Shown piece by piece: positions 1 through 7,820 of a stretch of 27,802 nucleotides of DNA. The notes below the pieces were generated by a model that saw nothing but the letters and a program-made list of their open reading frames with translations, searched no databases and was not told the DNA's origin. This DNA comes from Heteroruminococcus sp964370005 (GTDB lineage: Bacteria; Bacillota; Clostridia; Oscillospirales; Ruminococcaceae): NCBI GenBank assembly GCA_964370005.1, contig CAYJGR010000023.1, forward strand, positions 1-27,802. The letters are read 5' to 3'. The stretch's first letter is position 1, and the number at the start of each line of letters is the position of its first letter. Position numbers and translations under genes: made by a program.

Positions 1-55
1 TACCATTCAGCCTGCGCCTCACGGCTTGACTTCATGGGAAGGGACTCTCGGCTAC
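1..55. repeat. 55-bp direct repeat, copy 1
   Basis: Bases 1-55 are identical to bases 145-199, a direct repeat with a 144-bp offset. The copy touches the window edge, so it may extend further left. No coding frame convincingly uses it. It lies downstream of the leftward nitroreductase gene, together with terminator-like hairpins, so it may be a small intergenic repeat unit. Confidence 0.85.
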
Positions 56-80
56 AAAAACAGTCCCCCGGACTATTTTT
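56..80. terminator. Small A/T-flanked hairpin, possible bidirectional terminator
   Basis: A five-base stem (AGTCC at 62-66, GGACT at 70-74) with a CCC loop is flanked by five A on the left and five T on the right. It can therefore act as an intrinsic terminator in either direction. On the minus strand it could end the nitroreductase transcript. The stem is short, so efficiency is uncertain. Confidence 0.4.
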
Positions 81-112
81 GCTTAACGCCTCGGCTTCAA
101 GCGCGCCAACCT

Positions 113-136
113 CATCCCGAGAGGGGTGCTTTTTTT
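113..136 (+). terminator. Rho-independent terminator (+)
   Basis: The stem CATCCC (113-118) pairs with GGGGTG (123-128, one G-T pair) around a GAGA tetraloop. Seven T follow at 130-136. It would end a rightward gene located before the window start. Confidence 0.5.
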
Positions 137-144
137 GCGCGCTT

Positions 145-199
145 TACCATTCAGCCTGCGCCTCACGGCTTGACTTCATGGGAAGGGACTCTCGGCTAC
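145..199. repeat. 55-bp direct repeat, copy 2
   Basis: Exact second copy of bases 1-55. It ends 17 bp before the stop codon of the leftward nitroreductase gene. The segment between the copies (56-144) holds two hairpins. Confidence 0.85.
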
Positions 200-216
200 T
201 ATTACTGCATTTTTGC

Positions 217-792
217 TTATTCGATTATAAGCTCTTCCGCGCTACGCTTGGGCACACAGTGTACCCCCATTTCGTCACGGTAGTATGTAGTGGCACCGCT
301 CTCGGGTAGTTCCACCAGCTGCACCTGTTCGGCCGGCTTGCCCAAGGCTATAAGCATCAGGGGGGTTATGTTCTCGGGCAGTTTCAAAATGTTTTTGACT
401 TTATCGGCCTTGAAAGAACGAATCATGCATCCGCCTAAGCCCTTTTCGGTGGCGGCTAACATAATGGTTTGTGCCGATATGCCAAGGTCTATTATGTGGG
501 CGGGGATATGATTTAGACTTTCATCGAGACAGCCCACCACATATGCGGTGGGCTCGCTGCCTGTGGGGGGGAGTTTTAGCTCCCGCAATGCGGCCGCCCA
601 TGCTGCGGCCTGGGTCAGCTCGTCACATATCGACTGTTCCCACACCAATTTGTATTTTAAGGATTGAGCATTCACGCCCGATGGGGTCATGGCGACGATC
701 TCGATAAGCTCGGTTAGCTCGCCCGGTGTCACCGCTCTATTTTTATCGAATGTGCGACAACTGCGACTCACCCTTACTAACTCTTTAAACAT
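217..792 (-). CDS. Nitroreductase family protein
   Basis: A 191-aa protein of the small FMN-dependent nitroreductase family, which reduces nitro groups or related substrates with NAD(P)H. The substrate cannot be told from sequence. Seen: the N-terminal SRSCRTF motif near residue 9 (the family's R-x-S-x-R-x-F phosphate-binding signature), PSGVNAQSLKY near residue 37 (equivalent of the P-S-x-x-N-x-Q-P stretch), GISAQTIMLAATEKGLGG in the middle, and a C-terminal RDEMGVHCVPKR that is common in clostridial members. The length is typical for the short form. The ATG is preceded by AAGGAGG at good spacing. It is transcribed alone, divergently from the nrd operon, from an extended -10 promoter at 845-853. 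Confidence 0.88.
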   Translation of the reverse strand: MFKELVRVSRSCRTFDKNRAVTPGELTELIEIVAMTPSGVNAQSLKYKLVWEQSICDELTQAAAWAAALRELKLPPTGSEPTAYVVGCLDESLNHIPAHIIDLGISAQTIMLAATEKGLGGCMIRSFKADKVKNILKLPENITPLMLIALGKPAEQVQLVELPESGATTYYRDEMGVHCVPKRSAEELIIE

Positions 793-844
793 CTTTTTGC
801 CTCCTTGCGTGTTATATACAATTATGCCTTGCCTCGCTAACCAT

Positions 845-853
845 ATTATAACA
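845..853 (-). promoter_or_regulatory. Extended -10 promoter for the nitroreductase gene
   Basis: On the minus strand the sequence reads TGTTATAAT, a perfect TATAAT with the TGn extension, about 50 bp upstream of the ATG. No good -35 box is seen at 17 bp, which is normal for extended -10 promoters. The mtaB promoter has the same TGTTATAAT element. Confidence 0.5.
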
Positions 854-971
854 GATTTATTTCAAAAATCCTACTCATGCAGTTCCCGTTTTTGCACACC
901 ATAATATGTGACCACCATGTGATGAAATTTGACACCCATTTTTGGTATAAATGCTATTTTTCCTAAAAGCA

Positions 972-1000
972 TTGCATTCCAAACATGTACCCGCTATAAT
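972..1000 (+). promoter_or_regulatory. Putative sigma-A promoter of the nrd operon
   Basis: A perfect TATAAT (995-1000) lies 17 bp from TTGCAT (972-977), placing the transcription start near 1007. The leader to the nrdD ATG would be about 175 nt. A perfect TTGACA at 929-934 has no good -10 partner. The intergenic stretch 793-1181 (389 bp) otherwise contains the two NrdR-like boxes and no gene. Confidence 0.55.
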
Positions 1001-1027
1001 ACATCTAAAGTATGTTTTTCAAAAAAT

Positions 1028-1064
1028 CAACTATATGTTGTGTTTTATACGCAATATGTTCTAT
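1028..1064 (+). promoter_or_regulatory. Two putative NrdR boxes
   Basis: Two 16-bp sites resemble the NrdR consensus ACACWATATATWGTGT as I know it. The first is CAACTATATGTTGTGT at 1028-1043 (13 of 16 positions). The second is ACGCAATATGTTCTAT at 1049-1064 (12 of 16). Their starts are 21 bp apart, two helical turns, as expected for cooperative NrdR binding. They sit just after the predicted transcription start, a sensible position for repression of the nrd genes when dNTP/ATP is plentiful. No nrdR gene is in this window. Confidence 0.55.
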
Positions 1065-1181
1065 TGCACCCCCAATAGATGGGGTAACGAAAATTTCCAA
1101 ATATTGCACATTTATCCTGATTTTCAGATTGTTTGGTTATGATGTGTTATTAAATACGATAAAACTTGTCAGGAGGAAAAC

Positions 1182-3341
1182 ATGGCAACCGAGACGGCTT
1201 TTTTCACCCACATTCGCAAACGTGACGGCAGTGAGGTACCCTTTGACCCCCTCAAAATTTTAGAGGCTATACGTATGGCCAGTGATGCCGTATCCGAGCA
1301 TCATATCCCCGCAGAACAGCTCACCCCCTTGACAAAGCAGGTCATGGAGCGTCTGAGCGGTGGACAAACCCCTACGGTTGAACTGGTGCAGGACAAGGTG
1401 GAGGAGACCTTGGTGCAGGCCGGTTATTTCAACGTGGCCAAGGCCTATATCCTTTACCGCGCCGAACACGCCAAAGTGCGCCAAACAAAAGATGATCTCA
1501 TGGACATCTACCAGCAATTGACCTTCACCGATGCCCGTGACGCCGACATGAAGCGTGAAAACGCCAACATCGATGCCGACTCGGCCATGGGCACCATGCT
1601 TAAATACGGCTCGGAGGGTTCGAACTACTTTGTCAATAACTACATACTGCCAAAAGATATGGCAGGGGCGCACATCGCAGGTGATATCCACATCCACGAC
1701 AAGGATTTTTATATGCTCACCGAGACCTGCTGTCAAATAGATCTGCTTAAACTTTTTGACGGTGGATTTTCGACTGGTCATGGCTATTTGCGGGAACCGG
1801 CCGGTATTGTCAGTTATTCGGCCTTGGCCTGCATCGGCATACAAGCCAACCAAAACGAGATGCATGGCGGGCAATCGGTGCCCAATTTTGACTACTGTAT
1901 GGCCCCGGGGGTGCGCAAATCTTATAAAAAAGAGTATGCCAGAGCCTTGGAGGATTACAAAACCCTTGCAGGAGACAACGACCCTGCGAAAGCGGCCGAA
2001 TACGCCGAAAAGACAGCCTGGGCACGCACCGACCGCCTGACCTATCAAGCCATGGAGGCACTTATACACAACCTCAACACCATGAATTCCCGTGCGGGGG
2101 CACAGGTTCCTTTCAGCTCGCTGAACTATGGCACCGACACCTCGCCCGAGGGTCGTCTGGTCATAAAAAACCTACTCAAAGCCACCATGGCGGGACTGGG
2201 CAACGGTGAAACCCCCATATTCCCCGTACAGATTTTTAAGGTCAAAGAGGGTGTCAATTTTAACCCCGACGACCCCAACTACGATTTATTCAAACTGGCC
2301 ATGGAGACTTCGGCCATGCGCTTGTTCCCCAATTTTAGCTTTTTGGATGCCCCTTTCAATTTGCAGTACTACAAGGAAGGGGATTACAATACCGAGGTGT
2401 CCTATATGGGTTGTCGCACAAGGGTCATGGGCAATGTACATGACCCCGAGCGGGAAGTGACCTGCGGGCGTGGAAATCTCAGCTTCACCTCCATAAATCT
2501 GCCCCGCTTGGGACTGCGTGCAAAGGGTGATCTTGACACATTTTTTGCCCTGCTCGATGAGAAGATGGAACTGGTATTCCGTCAGCTTTTACATCGCTTG
2601 GATATTCAAAGCCGCCGCCGCTGTTTTAACTACCCCTTCCTTATGGGGCAGGGGGTGTGGATGGATTCGGACAAGCTACAAATAGATGATAGCATCGCCG
2701 AAATCTTAAAACATGGCACTCTAAGCGTCGGTTTTATAGGCCTTGCCGAGACCCTTGTGGCGCTTGTGGGAGAGCATCATGGCCAAAGTCAACATGCCCA
2801 AGAACTCGGCCTGCGTATTATTTCGCATATGCGTAGCCGATGTGATGCACAGGCTAAGGCCACAAAACTGAATTTCACCCTTGTGGCCACCCCTGCCGAG
2901 GGGCTTTCGGGAAGATTTGTGCGACTTGATAAGAAAGTGTTTGGCGAGATAGAGGGCATAACCAACAGAGATTACTACACAAACTCCTTCCATGTGCCGG
3001 TTTATTACACCACGACGGCCTTTAAGAAGATTGCCACCGAGGCACCATATCACGCCCTTACCAACGCCGGCCATATCAGTTATGTCGAGCTTGACGGCGA
3101 TGCCAGCAAGAACCTTGCGGCCTTTGAGTCGATTATACGCTGTATGAAGGAGATGGGTGTGGGGTACGGTTCGGTGAACCACCCGGTTGACCGTGATCCC
3201 GTGTGTGGCTACACCGGTATTATCGGCGAAGTTTGCCCCCGCTGTGGTCGCCGTGAGGGGGAGGGTGTACCCATAGAGCGCCTGCGTGAGCTGCAAAAAA
3301 CCTACCCGGGTATGCCAAGACACTACGATTTTAAAACTTAA
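1182..3341 (+). CDS. nrdD: Anaerobic ribonucleoside-triphosphate reductase, large chain lacking the glycyl-radical loop
   Basis: A 719-aa class III ribonucleotide reductase that reduces ribonucleoside triphosphates to dNTPs under anaerobic conditions in the cytoplasm. Residues 1 to about 95 form an ATP-cone (RKRDGSEVPFDPLKILEAI), the allosteric dATP/ATP activity switch. The catalytic barrel follows, with the radical-bearing cysteine most likely Cys411 in SYMGCRTRV. Near the C-terminus Cys675 (PVCGYTG), Cys685 and Cys688 (CPRCG) mark the zinc site. The usual order then continues with an R-x-T-G-Y glycyl-radical loop, but here the chain ends after 31 unrelated residues without it. That loop is encoded by the next gene. 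Start: ATG with AGGAGG at good spacing. It is first in an operon with the glycyl-radical gene and nrdG, and probably NrdR-controlled. Confidence 0.95.
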   Translation: MATETAFFTHIRKRDGSEVPFDPLKILEAIRMASDAVSEHHIPAEQLTPLTKQVMERLSGGQTPTVELVQDKVEETLVQAGYFNVAKAYILYRAEHAKVRQTKDDLMDIYQQLTFTDARDADMKRENANIDADSAMGTMLKYGSEGSNYFVNNYILPKDMAGAHIAGDIHIHDKDFYMLTETCCQIDLLKLFDGGFSTGHGYLREPAGIVSYSALACIGIQANQNEMHGGQSVPNFDYCMAPGVRKSYKKEYARALEDYKTLAGDNDPAKAAEYAEKTAWARTDRLTYQAMEALIHNLNTMNSRAGAQVPFSSLNYGTDTSPEGRLVIKNLLKATMAGLGNGETPIFPVQIFKVKEGVNFNPDDPNYDLFKLAMETSAMRLFPNFSFLDAPFNLQYYKEGDYNTEVSYMGCRTRVMGNVHDPEREVTCGRGNLSFTSINLPRLGLRAKGDLDTFFALLDEKMELVFRQLLHRLDIQSRRRCFNYPFLMGQGVWMDSDKLQIDDSIAEILKHGTLSVGFIGLAETLVALVGEHHGQSQHAQELGLRIISHMRSRCDAQAKATKLNFTLVATPAEGLSGRFVRLDKKVFGEIEGITNRDYYTNSFHVPVYYTTTAFKKIATEAPYHALTNAGHISYVELDGDASKNLAAFESIIRCMKEMGVGYGSVNHPVDRDPVCGYTGIIGEVCPRCGRREGEGVPIERLRELQKTYPGMPRHYDFKT

Positions 3342-3369
3342 ACAACCATAGACTAAGGAGGGTTTTATC

Positions 3370-3528
3370 ATGACAAAGACCGCAACAAACATAGGCGATG
3401 GCGTAAAATTTGAGCGTATCCGCCGTATCACAGGTTACCTTGTCGGCACTACCGATCGTTTCAACAACGCAAAACAATCTGAGGAGCATGACCGTGTCAA
3501 ACATACAATCACCGTCACTTCAAATTAA
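3370..3528 (+). CDS. Stand-alone glycyl-radical domain of class III ribonucleotide reductase (split NrdD C-terminus)
   Basis: A 52-aa protein whose core (residues 14-45) matches the C-terminal end of ordinary NrdD: FERIRRITGYLVG, then DRFNNAK, then DRVKH. Gly22 in RITGY is the expected glycyl-radical residue made by NrdG. The nrdD stop at 3341 is 28 bp upstream, and a strong AAGGAGG sits 8 nt before this ATG, so the small protein is translated on its own. The reading frame differs from nrdD, but both ends look deliberate (an extra tail on nrdD, a new N-terminus here). I therefore read this as a gene split and not a sequencing error. By analogy with the GrcA/YfiD glycyl-radical cofactor of pyruvate formate-lyase, it probably docks onto NrdD. 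Its 3' end overlaps nrdG. Confidence 0.9.
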   Translation: MTKTATNIGDGVKFERIRRITGYLVGTTDRFNNAKQSEEHDRVKHTITVTSN

Positions 3529-3979
3529 TAGCCTTGTGCCCGAATCGGCGGTGGATGGGCAGGGACTGCGCTTTGTGTTGTTTGTGCAGGGATGTCCCCA
3601 CCGCTGTGTGGGTTGCCACAACCCCCAAACCCATCCCTTTGAGGGCGGTTTCCCGCTGTCTGTTGACGATGCGCTGACCCAGATACTCGAAAACCCCCTG
3701 CTGCGTGGGGTGACATTCTCGGGGGGTGAACCTTTTTGTCAAGCAGAGGCTTTGGCCGAGCTTGCGGGGCGGGTGAGAACCCATGGGCTGGAGGTCATGA
3801 CCTACTCGGGGTGGACGCTCGCACAACTTGAGGAGAAGGCCAAAACCGAGCCCGATGTGGCCGACCTTCTCGCCCTGACCGATGTTTTGGTCGATGGGCT
3901 GTATGTCGAGTCACTGCGGGATTTGACCCTCGATTTTAGAGGTAGCAGTAATCAGAAAATCATAGAGATGAAACGATAA
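3494..3979 (+). CDS. nrdG: Anaerobic ribonucleotide reductase activating protein
   Basis: A 161-aa radical SAM activase that uses a 4Fe-4S cluster and S-adenosylmethionine to generate the glycyl radical of NrdD. The cluster motif C-x3-C-x2-C is Cys34, Cys38 and Cys41 (GCPHRCVGC), followed by FSGGEPF, the SAM-binding GGEP motif, and a typical C-terminus (VDGLYVE, then DFRGSSNQ). Start: GTG at 3494 is preferred because GAGGAG (3481-3486) lies 7 nt upstream. An ATG at 3488 would be only one base from that site, and earlier in-frame codons lie well inside the preceding gene. The start overlaps the last 35 bases of the glycyl-radical gene, suggesting translational coupling of activase and substrate. 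Confidence 0.95.
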   Translation: MSNIQSPSLQINSLVPESAVDGQGLRFVLFVQGCPHRCVGCHNPQTHPFEGGFPLSVDDALTQILENPLLRGVTFSGGEPFCQAEALAELAGRVRTHGLEVMTYSGWTLAQLEEKAKTEPDVADLLALTDVLVDGLYVESLRDLTLDFRGSSNQKIIEMKR

Positions 3980-3989
3980 TTTTACGTAT

Positions 3990-4023
3990 AAAATGCCCCC
4001 GCCGACAGGCGGGGGCATTTTTT
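3990..4023. terminator. Bidirectional intrinsic terminator between nrdG and purL
   Basis: A perfect inverted repeat (AAATGCCCCCGCC and GGCGGGGGCATTT, loop about GACA) is followed by a T run and preceded by an A run. It ends the nrd operon on the plus strand and the convergent purL transcript on the minus strand. Confidence 0.9.
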
Positions 4024-4037
4024 CTATACTCTGTACC

Positions 4038-7000
4038 CTATCCTCTAAAATAGTCCACCGCTCCACGGAATATCTTTTGATCTTTCTCGCCCGCCACATT
4101 GAGAAATACGCCGTCGCCCGAGCGTTCGCTGTGCCCCATCTTGCCAAACACACGGCCATCGGGTGAGGTGATGCCCTCTATAGCATCTATTGACTCATTG
4201 GGGTTAAAGCGGACATCCAAGGTGGGAGCGCCACCGAGGTCAACATACTGGGTGGCGATCTGGCCATTCATTGCCAAGGCCTTTACGGTCACATCCGAGG
4301 CCACAAAACGCCCCTCACCGTGAGAGATGGCCACGGTGTGTATATCCCCCACCTCACTGTGCATAAGCCATGGCGACTTGTTGGAGGCCACACGGGTGTG
4401 GGCAAGGTAGGACTGGTGGCGACCTATGCGGTTGAATGTGAGGGTGGGGTGGTCGGCTTTCATATCGACAATCTCACCAAATGGCACAAGTCCCAACTTT
4501 ATAAGCGCCTGAAAACCGTTGCAGATACCGCACATAAGGCCATCACCCTGCTTTATAAGGCGATGTACCGCCTCGGCCACGGCGGGACTGCGCAAAAATG
4601 CCGTGATGAACTTGCCCGAACCGTCGGGTTCGTCACCGCCCGAAAATCCACCGGGTAAGGCTATTATCTGATGCTCGGCCACAAGCCCCGCAAACTGTTT
4701 TACCGACCGGACAATCTGCTCGGCGGTGCGGTTGCGCACCACAAACACAGTAGCCTGCGCCCCCGCCTGCTCAAAGGCTCTTGCGGTGTCGTATTCGCAG
4801 TTTGTGCCGGGGAATACAGGTATGAGCACCCGAGGCGCTACCACCGACTGTGAGGCCTTGCGGGTGGGTGTGCCGGCATAGTTGTGGGTGGGTACAATTA
4901 TCTTGGGTGTGCGGGTTAGGTAGGGGAATACAGGTTGTAATTTGCCCTCCCACGCATCACACAAGCTCTGCATATCTACAGTTTGCCCCTGTATTTTCAG
5001 AGTGTAGTCCTCTATCGATTGCCCAAGCAGCAGGGCGTCTGGTATTTCTCCGCTTGTGCTGAGCATTATGCCACCGCACATGGGGTGAAAAAGCTCCTCA
5101 TGTGACAGCTCGGCCGAGAAGTCAAAGCCGAATTTCCCACCGACACACATCTTAAATACACCCTCGGCTATACCGCCGTATCCGAGCACCCACGAGGCCG
5201 ATATATCACCCTTTGCGATTAGGCTTTCTACCCTATCAAGCAGAGCGCACAGACTATCGGTGTCGGGTAGTCCGGTTGTTTTATCGATTTTGGGCATGAG
5301 CAGATAAAGTTTTTCGCCGGCTTTCTTTATATCGGTGGACACAACATTTTTCACCGAGGCCACCGAGACGGCGAACGACACAAGGGTGGGGGGGACTTTA
5401 AGCTGTTCAAAACTGCCCGACATGGAGTCCTTGCCACCTATTGCCCCACACCCCAAGGCCATTTGTGCATCAAGAGCGCCAAGCAATGCGGCGAAAGGTT
5501 TGCCCCAGGTTGTGGGGTCGGAGGTCATGCGCTCAAAGTACTCCTGAAAGCTAAGCCAAGTTTTTTGACGGCTACCGCCCGCCGCCACCACCTTTGCCAC
5601 CGACTCGACCACCGCCCCGAAAGAGCCGTGATAGGGCGAGGCTGTGGTCAGGCGTGGGTCGTAACCCCATGCCATAAGCGAACAGGTGTCTGTGTGGCCA
5701 TTTAGCACAGGTATTTTGGCCGCCATGGCCTGCGAGGGCGAAAGCTGCCACGCCCCACCGTAGGGCATAAGCACCGTGCCCCCGCCGATGGTCGAGTCAA
5801 ACCGCTCGACCAATCCCTTCTGTGAACATATATTAAGCTCTGATAGATGCTCTTTCCACTGCTCGGCTATACTCCCGCTGTATGTGGGGAGATTTGGGGC
5901 GGTGGGTTCACACATTCTTGCCACGGTCTCTTTGGGTGCACCGTTGGAGTTTAGGAACTCACGGGAAAGATCAACAATCACTTCATCATTCCAGCTCATC
6001 ACAAGGCGGGGCTCGGCTGTCACGGTTGCCACATGAGTCGCCTCAAGGTTTTCTTTATCGGCGGCGGCGATGAATGACCCCATGTCCTCGGAGGCCACCA
6101 CCACGGCCATGCGCTCTTGACTTTCGCTTATGGCAAGCTCGGTGCCGTCGAGTCCGTCATACTTTTTAGGCACTTTTGAGAGGTCGATTTTAAGTCCGTC
6201 GGCCAGCTCGCCAATTGCGACCGACACACCGCCCGCACCAAAATCATTACAACGTTTTATCATGCTTGTGACGGCAGGGTCACGGAAAAGGCGCTGAAGT
6301 TTGCGCTCCTCGGGGGGGTTGCCCTTTTGCACCTCGGCACCGCAACTGCCCAGCGACTCGGCGGTATGGCTCTTGGAGGAACCTGTCGCTCCGCCACAAC
6401 CGTCACGCCCTGTGCGCCCGCCTAGCAGTATGACGACGTCACCATCCTGTGGGCATTCACGACGCACATTGCCTGCGGGTGCCGCCCCCACCACTGCGCC
6501 TATCTCCATGCGCTTGGCCACATACCCTGTGTGGTATATCTCGGACACATGCCCTGTGGCAAGACCTATCTGGTTGCCGTAGGAGCTGTAGCCGGCCGCC
6601 GCTGTGGTCACGATTTTACGCTGAGGAAGTTTGCCCGCCATAGTCTCGCTTATGGGCAGGAGAGGGTCGGACGCCCCTGTCACCCTCATAGCCTGATAGA
6701 CATAACTGCGCCCCGACAGCGGGTCACGTATCGCCCCTCCAAGACAGGTGGCCGCCCCGCCAAATGGTTCAATCTCGGTGGGATGGTTATGGGTTTCGTT
6801 TTTGAACATGAGTAGCCAGTCCTCGTCAGCACCGTCAACATCGACCTTTATCTTGACCGAGCAGGCGTTTATCTCCTCCGACTCGTCCAAATCGGGTAGC
6901 TGTCCACGGGCTTTGAGCGCCTTTGCACCTATGACCGCCAAATCCATCAGGGTTACAGGCTTGTCGGTGCGCCCTGCGTACAGCTCCCCACGCAGTGCCA

Positions 7001-7748
7001 TATAGCGCTCAAATGCCTCGGATAATATGGGGCTGTCGCTGTGTATTTCTTTTATGCGGGTCAAAAATGTGGTGTGACGGCAGTGATCCGACCAGTAGGT
7101 GTCTATCATGCGGATTTCGGTCACAGTCGGGTCACGCCCCTCCTGCTCCTTGAAATAATCGCGACAAAAACGCAAATCATCTGCATCCATGGCCAAACCA
7201 TAGTTCTGTACAAACTCACTTAGTGCCTCATCGCCGAGTGTAATAAACCCAGCTAAACGCTCTACAGGCGGTGGGGTTTCTTGACGTAGCTTTATGGTGT
7301 CGGGTAGGGACAAGCTCGCCTCACGGCTCTCAACGGGGTTTATAAGATACCCCTTTATGCGCTCCCACTGCTCCCCCGATATATCCCCCTCCAAGAGATA
7401 TATGCGGGCGGTGGCGGCGGTAGGGCGTTCCTTGCAGGTCATGATTTGGATGCACTGGGCGGCCGAGTCGGCACGCTGGTCGTATTGCCCCGGCAGATAC
7501 TCCACCCCTAAAATACGTCCATCATGGGGTGGAAGCTGACGGTGAAGCACATCCACCTGGGGTTCGGCAAACACCCCCACACAGGCTCTTTCAAAGTCGG
7601 CGGGGTCGATGTCCTCGAGGTCATAACGGCAGAGTATGCGCAGACCGCTTACGCAGTCCATCTGCAAAGCGGTGCGCAAATCGGACAGCACTCCCGCCGC
7701 CTCCACAGCAAAATCGGGCTTTTTCTCGACATAAATGCGATGTACCAT
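4038..7748 (-). CDS. purL: Phosphoribosylformylglycinamidine synthase, single-chain clostridial type
   Basis: A 1236-aa cytoplasmic enzyme of de novo purine synthesis that converts FGAR, glutamine and ATP to FGAM. Seen in order: an N-terminal PurS-like/linker part (RIYVEKKPDFAVEAAG); the first ATP-grasp-like AIR-synthase half with NETHNHPTEIEPFGGAAT and GGAIRD; a second half with GGKDSMSG; and a C-terminal class I glutamine amidotransferase. The amidotransferase triad is Cys1076 (GICNGFQ), His1206 and Glu1208 (GHSER). The N-terminus matches family members, although its GA-rich site (AAAGGA) is about 12 nt from the ATG. It lies 72 bp downstream of mtaB on the same strand and is probably cotranscribed. 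I see no purine riboswitch in that gap. No other pur gene is in the window. Confidence 0.97.
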   Translation of the reverse strand: MVHRIYVEKKPDFAVEAAGVLSDLRTALQMDCVSGLRILCRYDLEDIDPADFERACVGVFAEPQVDVLHRQLPPHDGRILGVEYLPGQYDQRADSAAQCIQIMTCKERPTAATARIYLLEGDISGEQWERIKGYLINPVESREASLSLPDTIKLRQETPPPVERLAGFITLGDEALSEFVQNYGLAMDADDLRFCRDYFKEQEGRDPTVTEIRMIDTYWSDHCRHTTFLTRIKEIHSDSPILSEAFERYMALRGELYAGRTDKPVTLMDLAVIGAKALKARGQLPDLDESEEINACSVKIKVDVDGADEDWLLMFKNETHNHPTEIEPFGGAATCLGGAIRDPLSGRSYVYQAMRVTGASDPLLPISETMAGKLPQRKIVTTAAAGYSSYGNQIGLATGHVSEIYHTGYVAKRMEIGAVVGAAPAGNVRRECPQDGDVVILLGGRTGRDGCGGATGSSKSHTAESLGSCGAEVQKGNPPEERKLQRLFRDPAVTSMIKRCNDFGAGGVSVAIGELADGLKIDLSKVPKKYDGLDGTELAISESQERMAVVVASEDMGSFIAAADKENLEATHVATVTAEPRLVMSWNDEVIVDLSREFLNSNGAPKETVARMCEPTAPNLPTYSGSIAEQWKEHLSELNICSQKGLVERFDSTIGGGTVLMPYGGAWQLSPSQAMAAKIPVLNGHTDTCSLMAWGYDPRLTTASPYHGSFGAVVESVAKVVAAGGSRQKTWLSFQEYFERMTSDPTTWGKPFAALLGALDAQMALGCGAIGGKDSMSGSFEQLKVPPTLVSFAVSVASVKNVVSTDIKKAGEKLYLLMPKIDKTTGLPDTDSLCALLDRVESLIAKGDISASWVLGYGGIAEGVFKMCVGGKFGFDFSAELSHEELFHPMCGGIMLSTSGEIPDALLLGQSIEDYTLKIQGQTVDMQSLCDAWEGKLQPVFPYLTRTPKIIVPTHNYAGTPTRKASQSVVAPRVLIPVFPGTNCEYDTARAFEQAGAQATVFVVRNRTAEQIVRSVKQFAGLVAEHQIIALPGGFSGGDEPDGSGKFITAFLRSPAVAEAVHRLIKQGDGLMCGICNGFQALIKLGLVPFGEIVDMKADHPTLTFNRIGRHQSYLAHTRVASNKSPWLMHSEVGDIHTVAISHGEGRFVASDVTVKALAMNGQIATQYVDLGGAPTLDVRFNPNESIDAIEGITSPDGRVFGKMGHSERSGDGVFLNVAGEKDQKIFRGAVDYFRG

Positions 7749-7820
7749 ATTGTATATACGTCCTTTCTGATGGGGATGTGGTGTGGTGTATTTTTATGTA
7801 ATTCATTGCCTGTTAAAGAG

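Noticed and set aside
26..309. Two short plus-strand open frames at the window start
   Set aside because: They are built on the noncoding 55-bp repeats and hairpins and run into the antisense of the nitroreductase gene.
1260..2069. Long minus-strand open frame opposite nrdD (269 aa)
   Set aside because: It lies fully antisense to a well-supported gene, has no recognisable protein features and follows from codon bias of nrdD.
3190..3400. Split NrdD as a simple frameshift or sequencing error
   Set aside because: The nrdD frame continues for 31 codons after the zinc motif to a natural stop, and the small gene has a strong ribosome-binding site, an ATG and its own N-terminal residues. A single indel would not create these.
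2721..3431. Minus-strand open frame of 236 aa opposite the nrdD end
   Set aside because: Antisense shadow of nrdD and the glycyl-radical gene; no family resemblance.
7749..7820. Purine riboswitch before purL
   Set aside because: The gap after mtaB is only 72 bp, A/C-rich, with no visible three-way-junction or conserved purine aptamer pattern.
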